Source of the DNA: an uncultured Eubacterium sp.
Lineage (GTDB): Bacteria; Bacillota; Clostridia; Oscillospirales; Acutalibacteraceae
Direction of reading: 5' to 3'
DNA length: 43,338 nucleotides
Assembly: GCA_910577195.1 (NCBI GenBank)
Contig: CAJTLP010000010.1
Span: 1 to 43,338, forward strand
Shown: piece by piece, positions 24,350 through 33,278 of the stretch
How the letters are laid out: every line of letters starts with the position of its first letter
How positions within the stretch are numbered: the stretch's first letter is position 1
The notes under the pieces: model-generated
Told to the model about the DNA's origin: nothing
Seen by the model: only the letters and a program-made list of their open reading frames with translations
Database searches by the model: none
Position numbers and translations under genes: made by a program

Positions 24350-25573
24350 ATGGCAAAAATTGTTGTTATCGGTGCAGGAGCAGCAGGTCTTTTGTGTGCT
24401 GCAAAAAGTGCACTTAAGGGTAATGATGTAACGGTTATTGAAAAAATGGAACGCCCTGCAAGAAAGCTGATGATAACTGGCAAAGGCAGATGCAATGTTA
24501 CGAATGCCACTTTTGAGCTGGAGGAACTGATATCCTATGTGCCTACCAATCCTCGCTTTCTCTATTCTGCTTTTTCAAATTTTATGACCTATGATACGAT
24601 GGCTCTTTTTGAAGAGCTGGGTGTTCCTCTTAAAATTGAAAGGGGAAACCGTGTGTTCCCTGAAAGCGATAAGGCAGTTGATATCGTGGACGCACTGGTC
24701 AATTACTGTAAAAGCAGCGGTGCACAGATGATTCGCGGTACGGCACGTGCGTTTGAATGTGACGGCAATAAAATAACATCGGTAATTCTTGAGGATAAAA
24801 TAAAAATACCCTGCGACAAGGTTGCAGTCTGCACAGGCGGTAAAAGCTATCCACTGACAGGCTCAACAGGTGACGGATATGCACTGGCAAAATCAGTAGG
24901 CCATACGGTTACTGAGATTAAGCCGAGCCTTGTCCCTCTTGTCTGCTCGAATCATTTTATTCCCAAGCTGCAGGGCTTGTCCCTTAAAAATATTTCAATC
25001 AGCCTGCTTGAGAATGAAAAGGAAATCTATTCCGATTTCGGCGAAATGCTGTTTACACATTACGGCCTGTCAGGTCCTGTAATCCTTTCAGCATCCAGCC
25101 ATATCAGGAATATGGGAAAAAAGCAATATAAGGTAATCATTGATTTAAAGCCTGCACTGGATGAACAGGCACTTGATAAACGAATTCAGAGGGATTTCAC
25201 CGAGCTTTCAAATAAAGATTTTATAAATTCTCTGAATAAGCTGTTGCCTAAAAAGCTGATTCCTGTTATAGTTTTACTTAGCGGTATCAGTCCGTCAACA
25301 AAGGTGAATCAGATTACAAAGGAAGAACGGCATAAGCTTGTATATCTTATTAAAAATTTTGAGGTTAATATAAGCGGTTTCCGTCCTGTTGAGGAGGCAA
25401 TTGTTACCTCCGGCGGCATTAATGTCAAGGAAATTGACCCGCGAACAATGAAATCTAAAATTATTGATAATCTCTATTTTGCAGGTGAGGTTATTGATGT
25501 GGACGCATATACAGGCGGTTTTAATCTGCAGATTGCATTTTCAACCGCTGTGCTCTGTGCGGAGAATATGTAA
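24350..25573 (+). CDS. NAD(P)/FAD-dependent oxidoreductase, BaiN/HI0933 family
   Basis: This is a 407-residue flavoprotein. The N-terminal FAD motif GAGAAGLLCAAKSA is followed by GRCNVTN, the family signature TGKGRCNVTN near residues 44-53. GGKSYPLTGSTGDGY in the middle and FAGEVIDVDAYTGGFNLQ at the C-terminus are also hallmarks of the HI0933/BaiN group. Some members act on bile-acid intermediates; nothing here indicates that substrate. It follows the ABC-F gene by 18 bases with AAAGGAGAG ahead of the ATG, so the two are likely cotranscribed. Confidence 0.9.
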   Translation: MAKIVVIGAGAAGLLCAAKSALKGNDVTVIEKMERPARKLMITGKGRCNVTNATFELEELISYVPTNPRFLYSAFSNFMTYDTMALFEELGVPLKIERGNRVFPESDKAVDIVDALVNYCKSSGAQMIRGTARAFECDGNKITSVILEDKIKIPCDKVAVCTGGKSYPLTGSTGDGYALAKSVGHTVTEIKPSLVPLVCSNHFIPKLQGLSLKNISISLLENEKEIYSDFGEMLFTHYGLSGPVILSASSHIRNMGKKQYKVIIDLKPALDEQALDKRIQRDFTELSNKDFINSLNKLLPKKLIPVIVLLSGISPSTKVNQITKEERHKLVYLIKNFEVNISGFRPVEEAIVTSGGINVKEIDPRTMKSKIIDNLYFAGEVIDVDAYTGGFNLQIAFSTAVLCAENM

Positions 25574-25574
25574 A

Positions 25575-25696
25575 AAATTATTGTTTAGTGTAGGGGAGGG
25601 TCTCCGTGCCCTCCCGAAAAATTATGAAATGGGCAGGCGTGGAAACCTGCCCCTACGGAATCTTAAGTACATTATTGATAAACTAAACAATAATTT
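25575..25696. mobile_element. MITE-like palindromic element with 15-bp perfect terminal inverted repeats
   Basis: AAATTATTGTTTAGT (25575-25589) is the exact inverse of the sequence at 25682-25696. Inside, GTAGGGG and CCCCTAC form a second nested pair. Two small hairpins (GAGGG/CCCTC and GGGCAGG/CCTGCCC) give a cloverleaf-like fold. The GC-rich core contrasts with the AT-rich surroundings. No transposase is encoded, so it would be a non-autonomous insertion. It lies between the BaiN-like gene and cmk and would be part of any read-through transcript. Confidence 0.75.
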
Positions 25697-25719
25697 ATAA
25701 TACCAAAGGAGAAAGATAT

Positions 25720-26385
25720 ATGATAAATGTTGCAATTGACGGACCTGCAGGTGCAGGTAAGTCAACGATTGCTAAGGCTGCGGCAAAGGAACTTGGCTAT
25801 ATTTACGTGGATACAGGTGCTTTGTACAGAACCATTGCACTCAGTGCCGTGAACAGCGGCGTAATTGATAATGAAGAGGAAACTGTGAAAATGCTTGACA
25901 GCATTGAGGTTAAGCTCGGCTTTGCTGAGGACGGAACACAGTGTGTGTATCTGAACGGTGAGGATGTTTCTTCAAAAATCCGTACCCCTGAAATTTCTAT
26001 GGGTGCGTCAAAGGTTTCTGCAATACCAAAGGTGCGTGAATTTCTTCTGGATTTGCAGCGTAATATTGCAAAGGAAAATAATGTGATTATGGACGGCAGG
26101 GATATCGCAACCGTTGTGCTCCCTGATGCCAATCCTAAAATTTTCCTTTTTGCATCACCTGAATGCAGGGCTGAAAGAAGATATAAGGAGCTCATTGAAA
26201 AGGGCGAAACAGTAAGTTATGAAGAGGTTCTTTCAGATGTGAATCAGCGTGATTACCAGGATTCACACCGTGAGATTGCACCGCTTAAGCCAACTGAGGA
26301 ATCCGTTATGGCGGATACCTCAAGCCTGACTCTTGAAGAGTCCATTGAGCTTATTATCAATACAATTAAGGAGAATACAAAGTGA
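25720..26385 (+). CDS. cmk: Cytidylate kinase
   Basis: This enzyme phosphorylates CMP and dCMP with ATP in nucleotide metabolism. The 221-residue protein starts with the P-loop DGPAGAGKST at about 6-15 and the family motif YVDTGALYRTIAL. Further on are MDGRDIATVVLPDA and the lid-region Arg/Lys pattern around AERRYKEL and RDYQDSHREIAPL. AAAGGAG precedes the ATG. The stop overlaps the plsC GTG start in a GTGA arrangement. Confidence 0.95.
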   Translation: MINVAIDGPAGAGKSTIAKAAAKELGYIYVDTGALYRTIALSAVNSGVIDNEEETVKMLDSIEVKLGFAEDGTQCVYLNGEDVSSKIRTPEISMGASKVSAIPKVREFLLDLQRNIAKENNVIMDGRDIATVVLPDANPKIFLFASPECRAERRYKELIEKGETVSYEEVLSDVNQRDYQDSHREIAPLKPTEESVMADTSSLTLEESIELIINTIKENTK

Positions 26386-27029
26386 AAGAATTTGATTATA
26401 CTCAGGTAAAGCATTATAAACTGTACAATTTTATTAAGTGTGTTTTCAGACCGCTTGTTAAGCTGGTTTATAAAATGGAATTCAAGGGACTTGAAAATGT
26501 TCCTAAGGACAATACGAATTACATAGTGGCAATCAATCATACCTGTGCACTTGACCCTGTGTTTGTTGCCTGTCCGAAAAATGTGCCTGCTCTTCACTTT
26601 ATGGCAAAGGTTGAGCTGTTCAAAAATCCGATTGCCGGCTGGTTTGTTACGCATATGTATGGCTTTCCTGTAAAAAGGGGAAAGGGGGATACCTCCGCCA
26701 TTGATTACGGCATTAAGATTATTGAAGAGGGTCACGTTATGGCTATCTGCCCTGAGGGCAAGCGCATCAAGGATAAGAACGGCGTTCCTCAGCGTGCAAA
26801 GGCAGGTGTGGCAGTTATTGCAAAGGCAACAGGTGCAGACGTTCTTCCTGTGGCAATCTGCTGCAAGGGTAAAATCAAGCCGGGTAAAAAGGTCGTTGTA
26901 TCCTATGGCAAGATAATCAAAAATTCCGATATGGGCCTTGATAAGGAAGATTTGGGACCTCACGATATTAAAAACGCTGCCAATATGGTAATGGATAATA
27001 TCGTTTCACTCTGGGAGGCTGAGAGATAA
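26382..27029 (+). CDS. plsC: 1-acyl-sn-glycerol-3-phosphate acyltransferase
   Basis: This 215-residue lysophosphatidic acid acyltransferase belongs to phospholipid synthesis at the membrane. The catalytic H-x4-D motif is NHTCALDPVF, the substrate-binding block is FPVKRGKGD, and ICPEGKRIKD is motif III. There is one N-terminal amphipathic or membrane-associated region. The start is a GTG overlapping the cmk stop by four bases, with AAGGAG upstream. cmk-plsC-ispH clustering is common in Clostridia, linking nucleotide, lipid and isoprenoid functions in one operon. Confidence 0.92.
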   Translation: MKEFDYTQVKHYKLYNFIKCVFRPLVKLVYKMEFKGLENVPKDNTNYIVAINHTCALDPVFVACPKNVPALHFMAKVELFKNPIAGWFVTHMYGFPVKRGKGDTSAIDYGIKIIEEGHVMAICPEGKRIKDKNGVPQRAKAGVAVIAKATGADVLPVAICCKGKIKPGKKVVVSYGKIIKNSDMGLDKEDLGPHDIKNAANMVMDNIVSLWEAER

Positions 27030-27030
27030 T

Positions 27031-29079
27031 TTGATAAAACTGGCTAAGACGGCAGGCTTCTGCTTTGGTGTTGACAGGGCGGTTAACCTTGTTTATGAGC
27101 TGATAGAAAAGGGTGAGAAGGTTTGTACCTTAGGTCCTATTATTCATAATACACAGCTTGTTTCCGATTTGGAGTCAAAGGGTGTAAAAATCATTGACAG
27201 TATCAATGAGTGTCCTGACGGCTATACTGTCGTTATAAGAACGCACGGCGTTGAAAAAAGTGTTATGGATGATGCTGACAAGAATAAAATTGAGTATATT
27301 AATGCCACCTGTCCTTTTGTTCTGAAGATACACAGAATCGTTTCCGAACAAGAGGATGATACGGTTACTCTTATTGCCGGAGATGAAAATCATCCTGAGG
27401 TAATGGGCATTCGTTCTTATTGCAAGGGAAAGAGCTATGTTTTTAAAAATCAGAATGAGCTTGAAAAAATACTTGATGAACACAATTTATGTGAACAAAA
27501 GTCACTGATTTGCGTTGCTCAGACCACTTTTTCATTAAAAGAATGGAAAAAATGCGAGAAAATTCTAAAAAAACTATATACAAATTGCAGAATTTATAGT
27601 ACAATATGTAATGCTACCGCAGATAGACAGGAAGAGGCAGCTTCACTTTCTCTTGAAGCAGATGCTATGATTGTTATCGGCGGCAGGCATTCATCAAACA
27701 CTTGTAAGCTGAGAGACGTCTGCAGGACGAATTCCGATACCTTTCTGATTGAAACGGCTGAGGAGCTTAAGTCCATTGACCTTTCATCTTATAATTGTGT
27801 TGGTGTTACTGCGGGGGCTTCGACACCCTCGGTTATTATTAAGGAGGTACTAAAAACCATGTCCGAAGAAATTATTGAAAAGGAAGTTGAAACAACTTCA
27901 GCTGTAACTGAAGAAGTTGTGGAGACAGCAGATACCGCTGATCAGGCCGATAAGGCTGCTGTCAAAGCATCTGCTGATGGTGAGGCAACCTTCGAAGAAA
28001 TGCTTGAAGAATCATTCAGAGAAGACGAAAACAGCAAGGTAGTTAAGGGTACTGTTGTAAACATCACACCTACTGAGGTATTTGTTGATGTTGACGGCAG
28101 AAAGCAGACTGGCGTTATCGCTTTTGATGACCTTTCATCAGAGCCTATCGCTAAGCCTGAGGATGCAGTAAGCATCGGCGATGTTCTTGACCTTGTTATC
28201 ATGAAGACTGATGACAGCGAAGGCGTGCTCAAGCTTTCTAAGAAGCTTGTTGACCAGTTCAAAGGCTGGGAGGATATCGTTGCTGCCAAAGAGTCTGAGG
28301 AAGTATTAGAGGGTACCGTCATTTCTGTTGTTAAGGGTGGCGTTATCGTTGTAGCCAAGGGTAGCCGTGTATTCGTTCCTGCATCTCTTACAGGTGTTCC
28401 TCGCAATCAGGAATTAGACGTGCTCAAGGGCTCAACAGTTCGTTTCAGAATTATTGACATCAATCCGGGTAGAAGACGTGCAGTCGGCTCAATCAAGGTT
28501 GTTGCCAATGAAGAGAAGAAGGCTCAGCAGGAAGCACTGTGGGCAACTCTTGAAGAGGGTAAAGTGCTTACAGGTACTGTTAAGTCACTCACAAGCTATG
28601 GTGCATTTGTTGACATCGGCGGTATGGACGGTATGATTCATATCAGTGAGCTTTCATGGAACAGAATCAAACATCCGTCAGAGGTTGTTAATGTAGGCGA
28701 TACTGTTGAAGTAACAATCAAAAAGCTTGATGAAGAAAACAAGAAGATTTCACTCGGTTTTAAGAAGCTTGAGGACAACCCTTGGGAGATTCTTAAGAGA
28801 GATTATCCTGTTGGTACAGACTGCAAGGGTAAGATTGTAAGCATTGCAGCATTCGGTGCATTTGCGAACATCATTCCTGGTATCGACGGTCTTATCCATA
28901 TCAGCCAGATTTCATGGGAGAGAGTAAAGACTCCTGCTGATGTACTCAATGTCGGCGATGAGGTTGATGTAAGGATCATTGATATTGACTTCGACAAGAA
29001 GAGAGTTTCTCTTTCAATGAAGGAACTCGCTGAAAAGCCTGAGGAAACAATTGATGCTCTTTCAGATGACGCTGAATAA
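27031..29079 (+). CDS. ispH: IspH (HMBPP reductase) fused to a four-domain S1 RNA-binding protein
   Basis: Residues 1-277 are 4-hydroxy-3-methylbut-2-enyl diphosphate reductase, the last enzyme of the MEP isoprenoid pathway. The three iron-sulfur cysteines are C11 (GFCFGV), C94 (ATCPF) and C193 (TICNAT). After an acidic spacer (about 277-335) come four S1 domains, starting near VVKGTVVNI, VLEGTVISV, VLTGTVKSL and CKGKIVSIA, as in ribosomal protein S1. This fusion is known in Clostridia. The start is a TTG two bases after plsC, with GGGAGG upstream. An internal AAGGAGG and ATG at 27841-27861 could produce free S1 (separate entry). Confidence 0.93.
   Translation: MIKLAKTAGFCFGVDRAVNLVYELIEKGEKVCTLGPIIHNTQLVSDLESKGVKIIDSINECPDGYTVVIRTHGVEKSVMDDADKNKIEYINATCPFVLKIHRIVSEQEDDTVTLIAGDENHPEVMGIRSYCKGKSYVFKNQNELEKILDEHNLCEQKSLICVAQTTFSLKEWKKCEKILKKLYTNCRIYSTICNATADRQEEAASLSLEADAMIVIGGRHSSNTCKLRDVCRTNSDTFLIETAEELKSIDLSSYNCVGVTAGASTPSVIIKEVLKTMSEEIIEKEVETTSAVTEEVVETADTADQADKAAVKASADGEATFEEMLEESFREDENSKVVKGTVVNITPTEVFVDVDGRKQTGVIAFDDLSSEPIAKPEDAVSIGDVLDLVIMKTDDSEGVLKLSKKLVDQFKGWEDIVAAKESEEVLEGTVISVVKGGVIVVAKGSRVFVPASLTGVPRNQELDVLKGSTVRFRIIDINPGRRRAVGSIKVVANEEKKAQQEALWATLEEGKVLTGTVKSLTSYGAFVDIGGMDGMIHISELSWNRIKHPSEVVNVGDTVEVTIKKLDEENKKISLGFKKLEDNPWEILKRDYPVGTDCKGKIVSIAAFGAFANIIPGIDGLIHISQISWERVKTPADVLNVGDEVDVRIIDIDFDKKRVSLSMKELAEKPEETIDALSDDAE
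27841..27861 (+). promoter_or_regulatory. Internal ribosome binding site and start codon inside ispH-S1
   Basis: AAGGAGG at 27841-27847 is a perfect Shine-Dalgarno sequence, and an in-frame ATG follows at 27859, an 11-base spacing. It lies exactly at the junction between the IspH and S1 parts (codon 277). Initiation here would give a 406-residue S1 protein. Confidence 0.6.
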
Positions 29080-29102
29080 GCGTTATACATAATTATGTAA
29101 TG

Positions 29103-29135
29103 AATTCCAAGCTGCATTGCGGCTTGGAATTTTTC
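29103..29135 (+). terminator. Terminator of the cmk-plsC-ispH operon
   Basis: AATTCCAAGC (29103-29112) pairs with GCTTGGAATT (29122-29131), followed by further Ts. Confidence 0.85.
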
Positions 29136-29239
29136 TTTGGCATAAAGTCTTTATCGGATTTATAAATGAATAAGTATTCTGTTTTGATACTATAATTAGT
29201 ATCAAACAGCTATATTTTTTAAATAATTTGTTAATACTC

Positions 29240-29267
29240 TTGACAAATGGAAAAAAATTGCTAAAAT
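29240..29267 (+). promoter_or_regulatory. Sigma-A promoter of groESL
   Basis: TTGACA at 29240-29245 and TAAAAT at 29262-29267 are separated by 16 bases. The transcript should start near 29274, just before or at the CIRCE operator. Confidence 0.8.
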
Positions 29268-29275
29268 AGTATTTG

Positions 29276-29302
29276 TTAGCACTCGACAGGCGAGAGTGCT
29301 AA
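29276..29302 (+). promoter_or_regulatory. CIRCE operator (HrcA binding site)
   Basis: TTAGCACTC, a nine-base spacer and GAGTGCTAA form the exact CIRCE consensus. HrcA bound here represses groESL and is released on heat shock. The hrcA gene is not in this window. Confidence 0.97.
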
Positions 29303-29342
29303 AACGATAAAACATTATAAATTATTATAGAGGTGACTATTT

Positions 29343-29615
29343 ATGACTATTAAACCACTTGCTGACAGAGTTTTACTTAAATCTTTAGAGGCAGAGGAAA
29401 CAACCAAGAGCGGTCTTATCCTTGCAGCATCTGCTCAGGAAAAGCCTGAAATGAGCGAGGTCGTTGCTGTAGGTCCGGGTACTGAGGAAAACCCTATGAC
29501 TGTTAAAGCAGGAGATAAGGTAATCATCAGCAAATATTCAGGAACAGAGGTTAAGCTGGACGGTGTTGAATACACAATTACTTCTGTTAAGGATATTCTT
29601 GCAGTTGTTGAGTAA
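29343..29615 (+). CDS. groES: Co-chaperonin GroES
   Basis: This 90-residue heptameric lid of the GroEL chamber begins IKPLADRVLLK. The mobile loop around TKSGLILAASAQEKP contacts GroEL, and GDKVIISKYSGTEVKLDG is the conserved barrel segment. AGAGGTGA lies before the ATG. It is the first gene of the CIRCE-controlled heat-shock operon, with groEL 26 bases downstream. Confidence 0.97.
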   Translation: MTIKPLADRVLLKSLEAEETTKSGLILAASAQEKPEMSEVVAVGPGTEENPMTVKAGDKVIISKYSGTEVKLDGVEYTITSVKDILAVVE

Positions 29616-29641
29616 TTAGATTGGGAAAGGATTGATTTTTT

Positions 29642-31282
29642 ATGGCTAAGGATATTATTTACGGCGAGGAAGCTCGCAAGGCACTTCAGGCCGGTATTGA
29701 TAAGCTTGCTAACACAGTAAAGATTACATTGGGTCCTAAGGGACGTAATGTTGTTCTTGACAAAAAATACGGTGCACCGCTTATTACAAACGACGGTGTG
29801 ACGATTGCTAAGGAAATTGAGCTTGAGAATTCCTTTGAAAATATGGGTGCTCAGCTTGTTAAAGAGGTTTCATCAAAGACAAATGATGATGCCGGTGACG
29901 GTACAACCACAGCTACTCTTCTTGCACAGGCACTTGTTCGTGAGGGTATGAAGAATGTTGCTGCAGGTGCAAATCCAATGGCTGTTAAGAATGGTATTAA
30001 GGCTGCTGTTGATGCAACTGTTGAAGCTGTAAAGGCAAATTCACAGCTTGTTAAAGGCTCAGCAGATATCGCAAGAGTTGCTACTGTTTCAGCTGCTGAT
30101 GAGTATGTGGGCAATCTGATTGCAGACGCTATGGATAAGGTTTCCGCAGACGGTGTTATCACAATTGAGGAATCAAAGACAGCTGATACCGTATGCGAGG
30201 TTGTTGAGGGTATGCAGTTTGATCGCGGCTACATCTCACCTTATATGGTAACAGATACAGATAAAATGGAAGCTGTTATTGACGATGCAATGCTCCTTAT
30301 CACTGATAAGAAGATTTCATCCGTTCAGGACATTCTTCCTCTCCTTGAGGCTGTCCTCAAATCAGGTCAGAAGCTTGTTATTATCGCTGAAGATGTTGAG
30401 GGTGAGGCTCTTCAGACTATTCTTCTTAATAAGCTCAGAGGTACATTTACCTGCGTATGCGTTAAGGCTCCCGGCTTTGGCGACAGAAGAAAGGATATGC
30501 TTCAGGATATCGCTATTCTTACAGGCGGTCAGGTAATCACATCTGATATCGGTCTTGAGCTTAAGGATGCTACAATGGCAATGCTCGGTAAGGCTCGTCA
30601 GGTTAAGGTAACGAAGGAAAATACAATCATTGTTGACGGTGCAGGTGATTCTGCTGAAATCAAGAACAGAGTCGGTCAGATTAAGACTGCTATCGAAAAC
30701 AGTACATCAGATTTTGACCGTGAAAAGCTTCAGGAGAGACTTGCTAAAATGGCAGGCGGTGTTGCAGTAATCAAGGTTGGTGCTGCTACTGAAACTGAAA
30801 TGAAGGAAAAGAAGCTTCGTATTGAAGATGCTCTTGCAGCTACTAAAGCAGCTGTTGAAGAGGGTATCGTTGCAGGCGGCGGCGTTGCTCTTATCAATGC
30901 AATTCCTGCTGTTGAGGCTCTCCTTGATACAGATGATGCAGATTTCAAAACAGGTGTTGCGATTGTTCTCAAGGCACTTGAAGAGCCTGTTCGCCAGATT
31001 GCACTTAATGCAGGTATGGAGGGCTCTGTTATCGTTGATAAGATTAAGAATGCAAATAAGATTGGTTACGGTCTTAACTTCGCAACCAATGAATATTGCG
31101 ATATGATTGAAGAGGGTATCGTTGACCCTGCAAAGGTTACTCGTTCAGCAATCCAGAATGCAGCATCTGTTGCATCAATGGTGCTCACAACAGAGTCACT
31201 TGTTACAGACATAAAGGACCCACAGGCAGATGCAGCACAGGCAGCGGCTATGGCAGCAGCACAGGGCGGCGGAATGTATTAA
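29642..31282 (+). CDS. groEL: Chaperonin GroEL
   Basis: This 546-residue chaperonin subunit forms the double-ring ATP-driven folding chamber. TLGPKGRNVVLDKKYG, NDGVTIAKEIELE and GDGTTTATLLAQ are the nucleotide-binding motifs of the equatorial domain. The C-terminus ends in AQGGGMY, the truncated Gly-Met tail of the family. AAAGGA is placed before the ATG. The length is normal and no disruption is seen. The operon closes with the terminator at 31305-31332. Confidence 0.98.
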   Translation: MAKDIIYGEEARKALQAGIDKLANTVKITLGPKGRNVVLDKKYGAPLITNDGVTIAKEIELENSFENMGAQLVKEVSSKTNDDAGDGTTTATLLAQALVREGMKNVAAGANPMAVKNGIKAAVDATVEAVKANSQLVKGSADIARVATVSAADEYVGNLIADAMDKVSADGVITIEESKTADTVCEVVEGMQFDRGYISPYMVTDTDKMEAVIDDAMLLITDKKISSVQDILPLLEAVLKSGQKLVIIAEDVEGEALQTILLNKLRGTFTCVCVKAPGFGDRRKDMLQDIAILTGGQVITSDIGLELKDATMAMLGKARQVKVTKENTIIVDGAGDSAEIKNRVGQIKTAIENSTSDFDREKLQERLAKMAGGVAVIKVGAATETEMKEKKLRIEDALAATKAAVEEGIVAGGGVALINAIPAVEALLDTDDADFKTGVAIVLKALEEPVRQIALNAGMEGSVIVDKIKNANKIGYGLNFATNEYCDMIEEGIVDPAKVTRSAIQNAASVASMVLTTESLVTDIKDPQADAAQAAAMAAAQGGGMY

Positions 31283-31304
31283 TTAAATACAATAATATTT
31301 TATA

Positions 31305-31332
31305 AACAGCACGGTTTCCGTGCTGTTTTTTT
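31305..31332 (+). terminator. Terminator of groESL
   Basis: AACAGCACGG (31305-31314), loop TTT, CCGTGCTGTT (31318-31327), then a T run. Confidence 0.93.
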
Positions 31333-31407
31333 GTTAATCAATATTTACATTTTCATAATTTCATGATAAAATTACGATAGTTATTTACAGGTTATAAGGT
31401 GAATTGA

Positions 31408-33147
31408 ATGGCTATTATTGGTATAGATTTGGGAACAACAAACAGTCTTGCATCTGTGTGGAGAAATGGCAGGTGTGAGCTAATACCGAATTCCTTTGGT
31501 GAATTCTTAACACCTTCTGTTGTCGGATTTGATGATGAGGACAATGTTATTATCGGTAAAATTGCTAAGCAGCGTCTTGTGTCACACCCTGATTTAACTG
31601 CGGCATCCTTTAAATGCTTTATGGGTACAAAGCAGGAAATCAGTCTTGGTAAAAAAGTATTCACACCGCCTGAGCTTTCCTCTTTCATTCTGCGTCAGCT
31701 TAAGGAGGATGCAGAGCTCTATCTCGGAGAGCCTGTTGAAGAGGCGGTAATCAGTGTGCCTGCTTATTTTGACGATAACGGCAGAAGTGCTACCAAGCTT
31801 GCCGGTGAGCTGGCAGGTCTTAAGGTTGAGCGTATTATTAATGAGCCGAGTGCTGCTGCTCTTGCGTATAAGCAGGGGACAGATGATGAAGATATGTTCC
31901 TTATCTTCGATTTTGGCGGCGGAACACTTGATATTTCCATTGTGGATATTTTTGATTCTGTTATTGAAATTATAGCAGTTGCAGGTGATAATCATCTTGG
32001 TGGAGATGATTTCAACAGAGCGATTGCAGAGTATTTCTGCAAAGAGAATCAGCTCAATTATTCTGCTTTGCCGAGCGAGGTTAAAGCCATTGTTTTGAAA
32101 CAGGCTGAGCTTTGCAAAATTGCACTTTCAACCCAGCCTGAGGCGGCAATGGTGCTGAATTATAATGATCATGTTTATACCCTTGCTCTTGATAACCAAA
32201 AGCTCCTTACGGTAACGGCAGACCTCTTTGAACGTATTGAAAAGCCGATTGTAAAGGCTCTGCACGATGCATCTGTCAGTGCGAATGAGATATCGGAGGT
32301 TATTCTGATCGGTGGCTCATCTCATATGCTGCTTGTTCAGAAATATCTTGAAAATCTTTTTGACACACAAATCAATGTTACCATATCACCGGATACTGCC
32401 GTTGCACTTGGTGTCGGTATAGCGTCAGGTATCAAGGTGCGTAATGAGGAAATAAAGGATATGGTGCTGACGGATATCTGTCCTTTTTCACTTGGTATAA
32501 GTACAACCAATAAGGATGATTTTTCTGCTCCTTTTTTCACTCCTATTATTGAAAGAAATACAACCCTGCCTGCTAGCATTGTTAAAAGGTTTTATACCTC
32601 TCACGATGATCAGAGGACTATATCAATAGGCATTGCACAGGGCGAAAAAATGTATTTTAAGCAGAACCTTTTCCTTGATGAAATTGAGCTTAGTGTAACT
32701 CCGGCACCTGAGGGTGAAAGGAGTGTTGATGTAAGATTTTCATACGATATTAATGGTATTCTGCAGGTTGATGTTACCAATAACGAAACAGGAAAAATCA
32801 TCAGCAAAACCATTGTTAATAACAACAGACTTTCGGAAAATGAGGTAAAATCCAAACTTGAACAGCTTGAAAAATTAAAAATTCATCCACGTGACCTTGA
32901 TAAAAATAAACTGCTTATCGCACGTGCTGAAAGCCTTTATGAGGAAAGCATAGGTGATTTAAGAGAGATTATCAGATTACAGCTTGAGCGTTTTAACAAT
33001 GCGCTTTCCATTCAGGATACCAGAAAAATCCGAAAGACAACTGAGAGCTTTAGCAGATTCTTGGATTCTATCGAAAACGGAGGCTATAATCCCTTCAGTA
33101 ATTTCAATGATTATGATAGTTACGAGGATGAGGAGGATTATGATTGA
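31408..33147 (+). CDS. hscC: Hsp70-family chaperone, HscC-like
   Basis: This 579-residue Hsp70 is shorter than DnaK, in the size range of HscC. The ATPase domain (about 1-365) shows GIDLGTTNSLASVW, the DFGGGTLDIS phosphate-binding loop, DNHLGGDDFNRAI and GGSSHMLLVQ. The substrate-binding domain follows with ICPFSLGISTTN and NTTLPASI. The C-terminal lid is short and ends in an acidic tyrosine-rich tail. It heads a four-gene operon with two J-like membrane proteins and a membrane helical-repeat protein, all with overlapping starts. It is therefore a specialised chaperone, not the general DnaK. The start has AAGGTGA upstream, and no CIRCE lies before it. Confidence 0.88.
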   Translation: MAIIGIDLGTTNSLASVWRNGRCELIPNSFGEFLTPSVVGFDDEDNVIIGKIAKQRLVSHPDLTAASFKCFMGTKQEISLGKKVFTPPELSSFILRQLKEDAELYLGEPVEEAVISVPAYFDDNGRSATKLAGELAGLKVERIINEPSAAALAYKQGTDDEDMFLIFDFGGGTLDISIVDIFDSVIEIIAVAGDNHLGGDDFNRAIAEYFCKENQLNYSALPSEVKAIVLKQAELCKIALSTQPEAAMVLNYNDHVYTLALDNQKLLTVTADLFERIEKPIVKALHDASVSANEISEVILIGGSSHMLLVQKYLENLFDTQINVTISPDTAVALGVGIASGIKVRNEEIKDMVLTDICPFSLGISTTNKDDFSAPFFTPIIERNTTLPASIVKRFYTSHDDQRTISIGIAQGEKMYFKQNLFLDEIELSVTPAPEGERSVDVRFSYDINGILQVDVTNNETGKIISKTIVNNNRLSENEVKSKLEQLEKLKIHPRDLDKNKLLIARAESLYEESIGDLREIIRLQLERFNNALSIQDTRKIRKTTESFSRFLDSIENGGYNPFSNFNDYDSYEDEEDYD

Positions 33148-33278
33148 GTATTTGGGAAGAGCTTGGTATTGAACGTACCGACAATGCACGTGAAATCAAA
33201 AAGGCATATGCTGCAAAGCTGAAGTTTGTTCACCCGGAGGAGCATCCTGAAGAATTCCAAAAGCTTCACGAGGCATAT
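33144..33278 (+). repeat. Direct repeat, copy 1 (J-like domain coding region)
   Basis: This 135-base segment matches 33893-34027 without gaps, with 12 differences (91% identity). Downstream of it the two genes diverge quickly. The pattern suggests recent duplication with selection on, or gene conversion of, the J-like domain. Confidence 0.9.
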
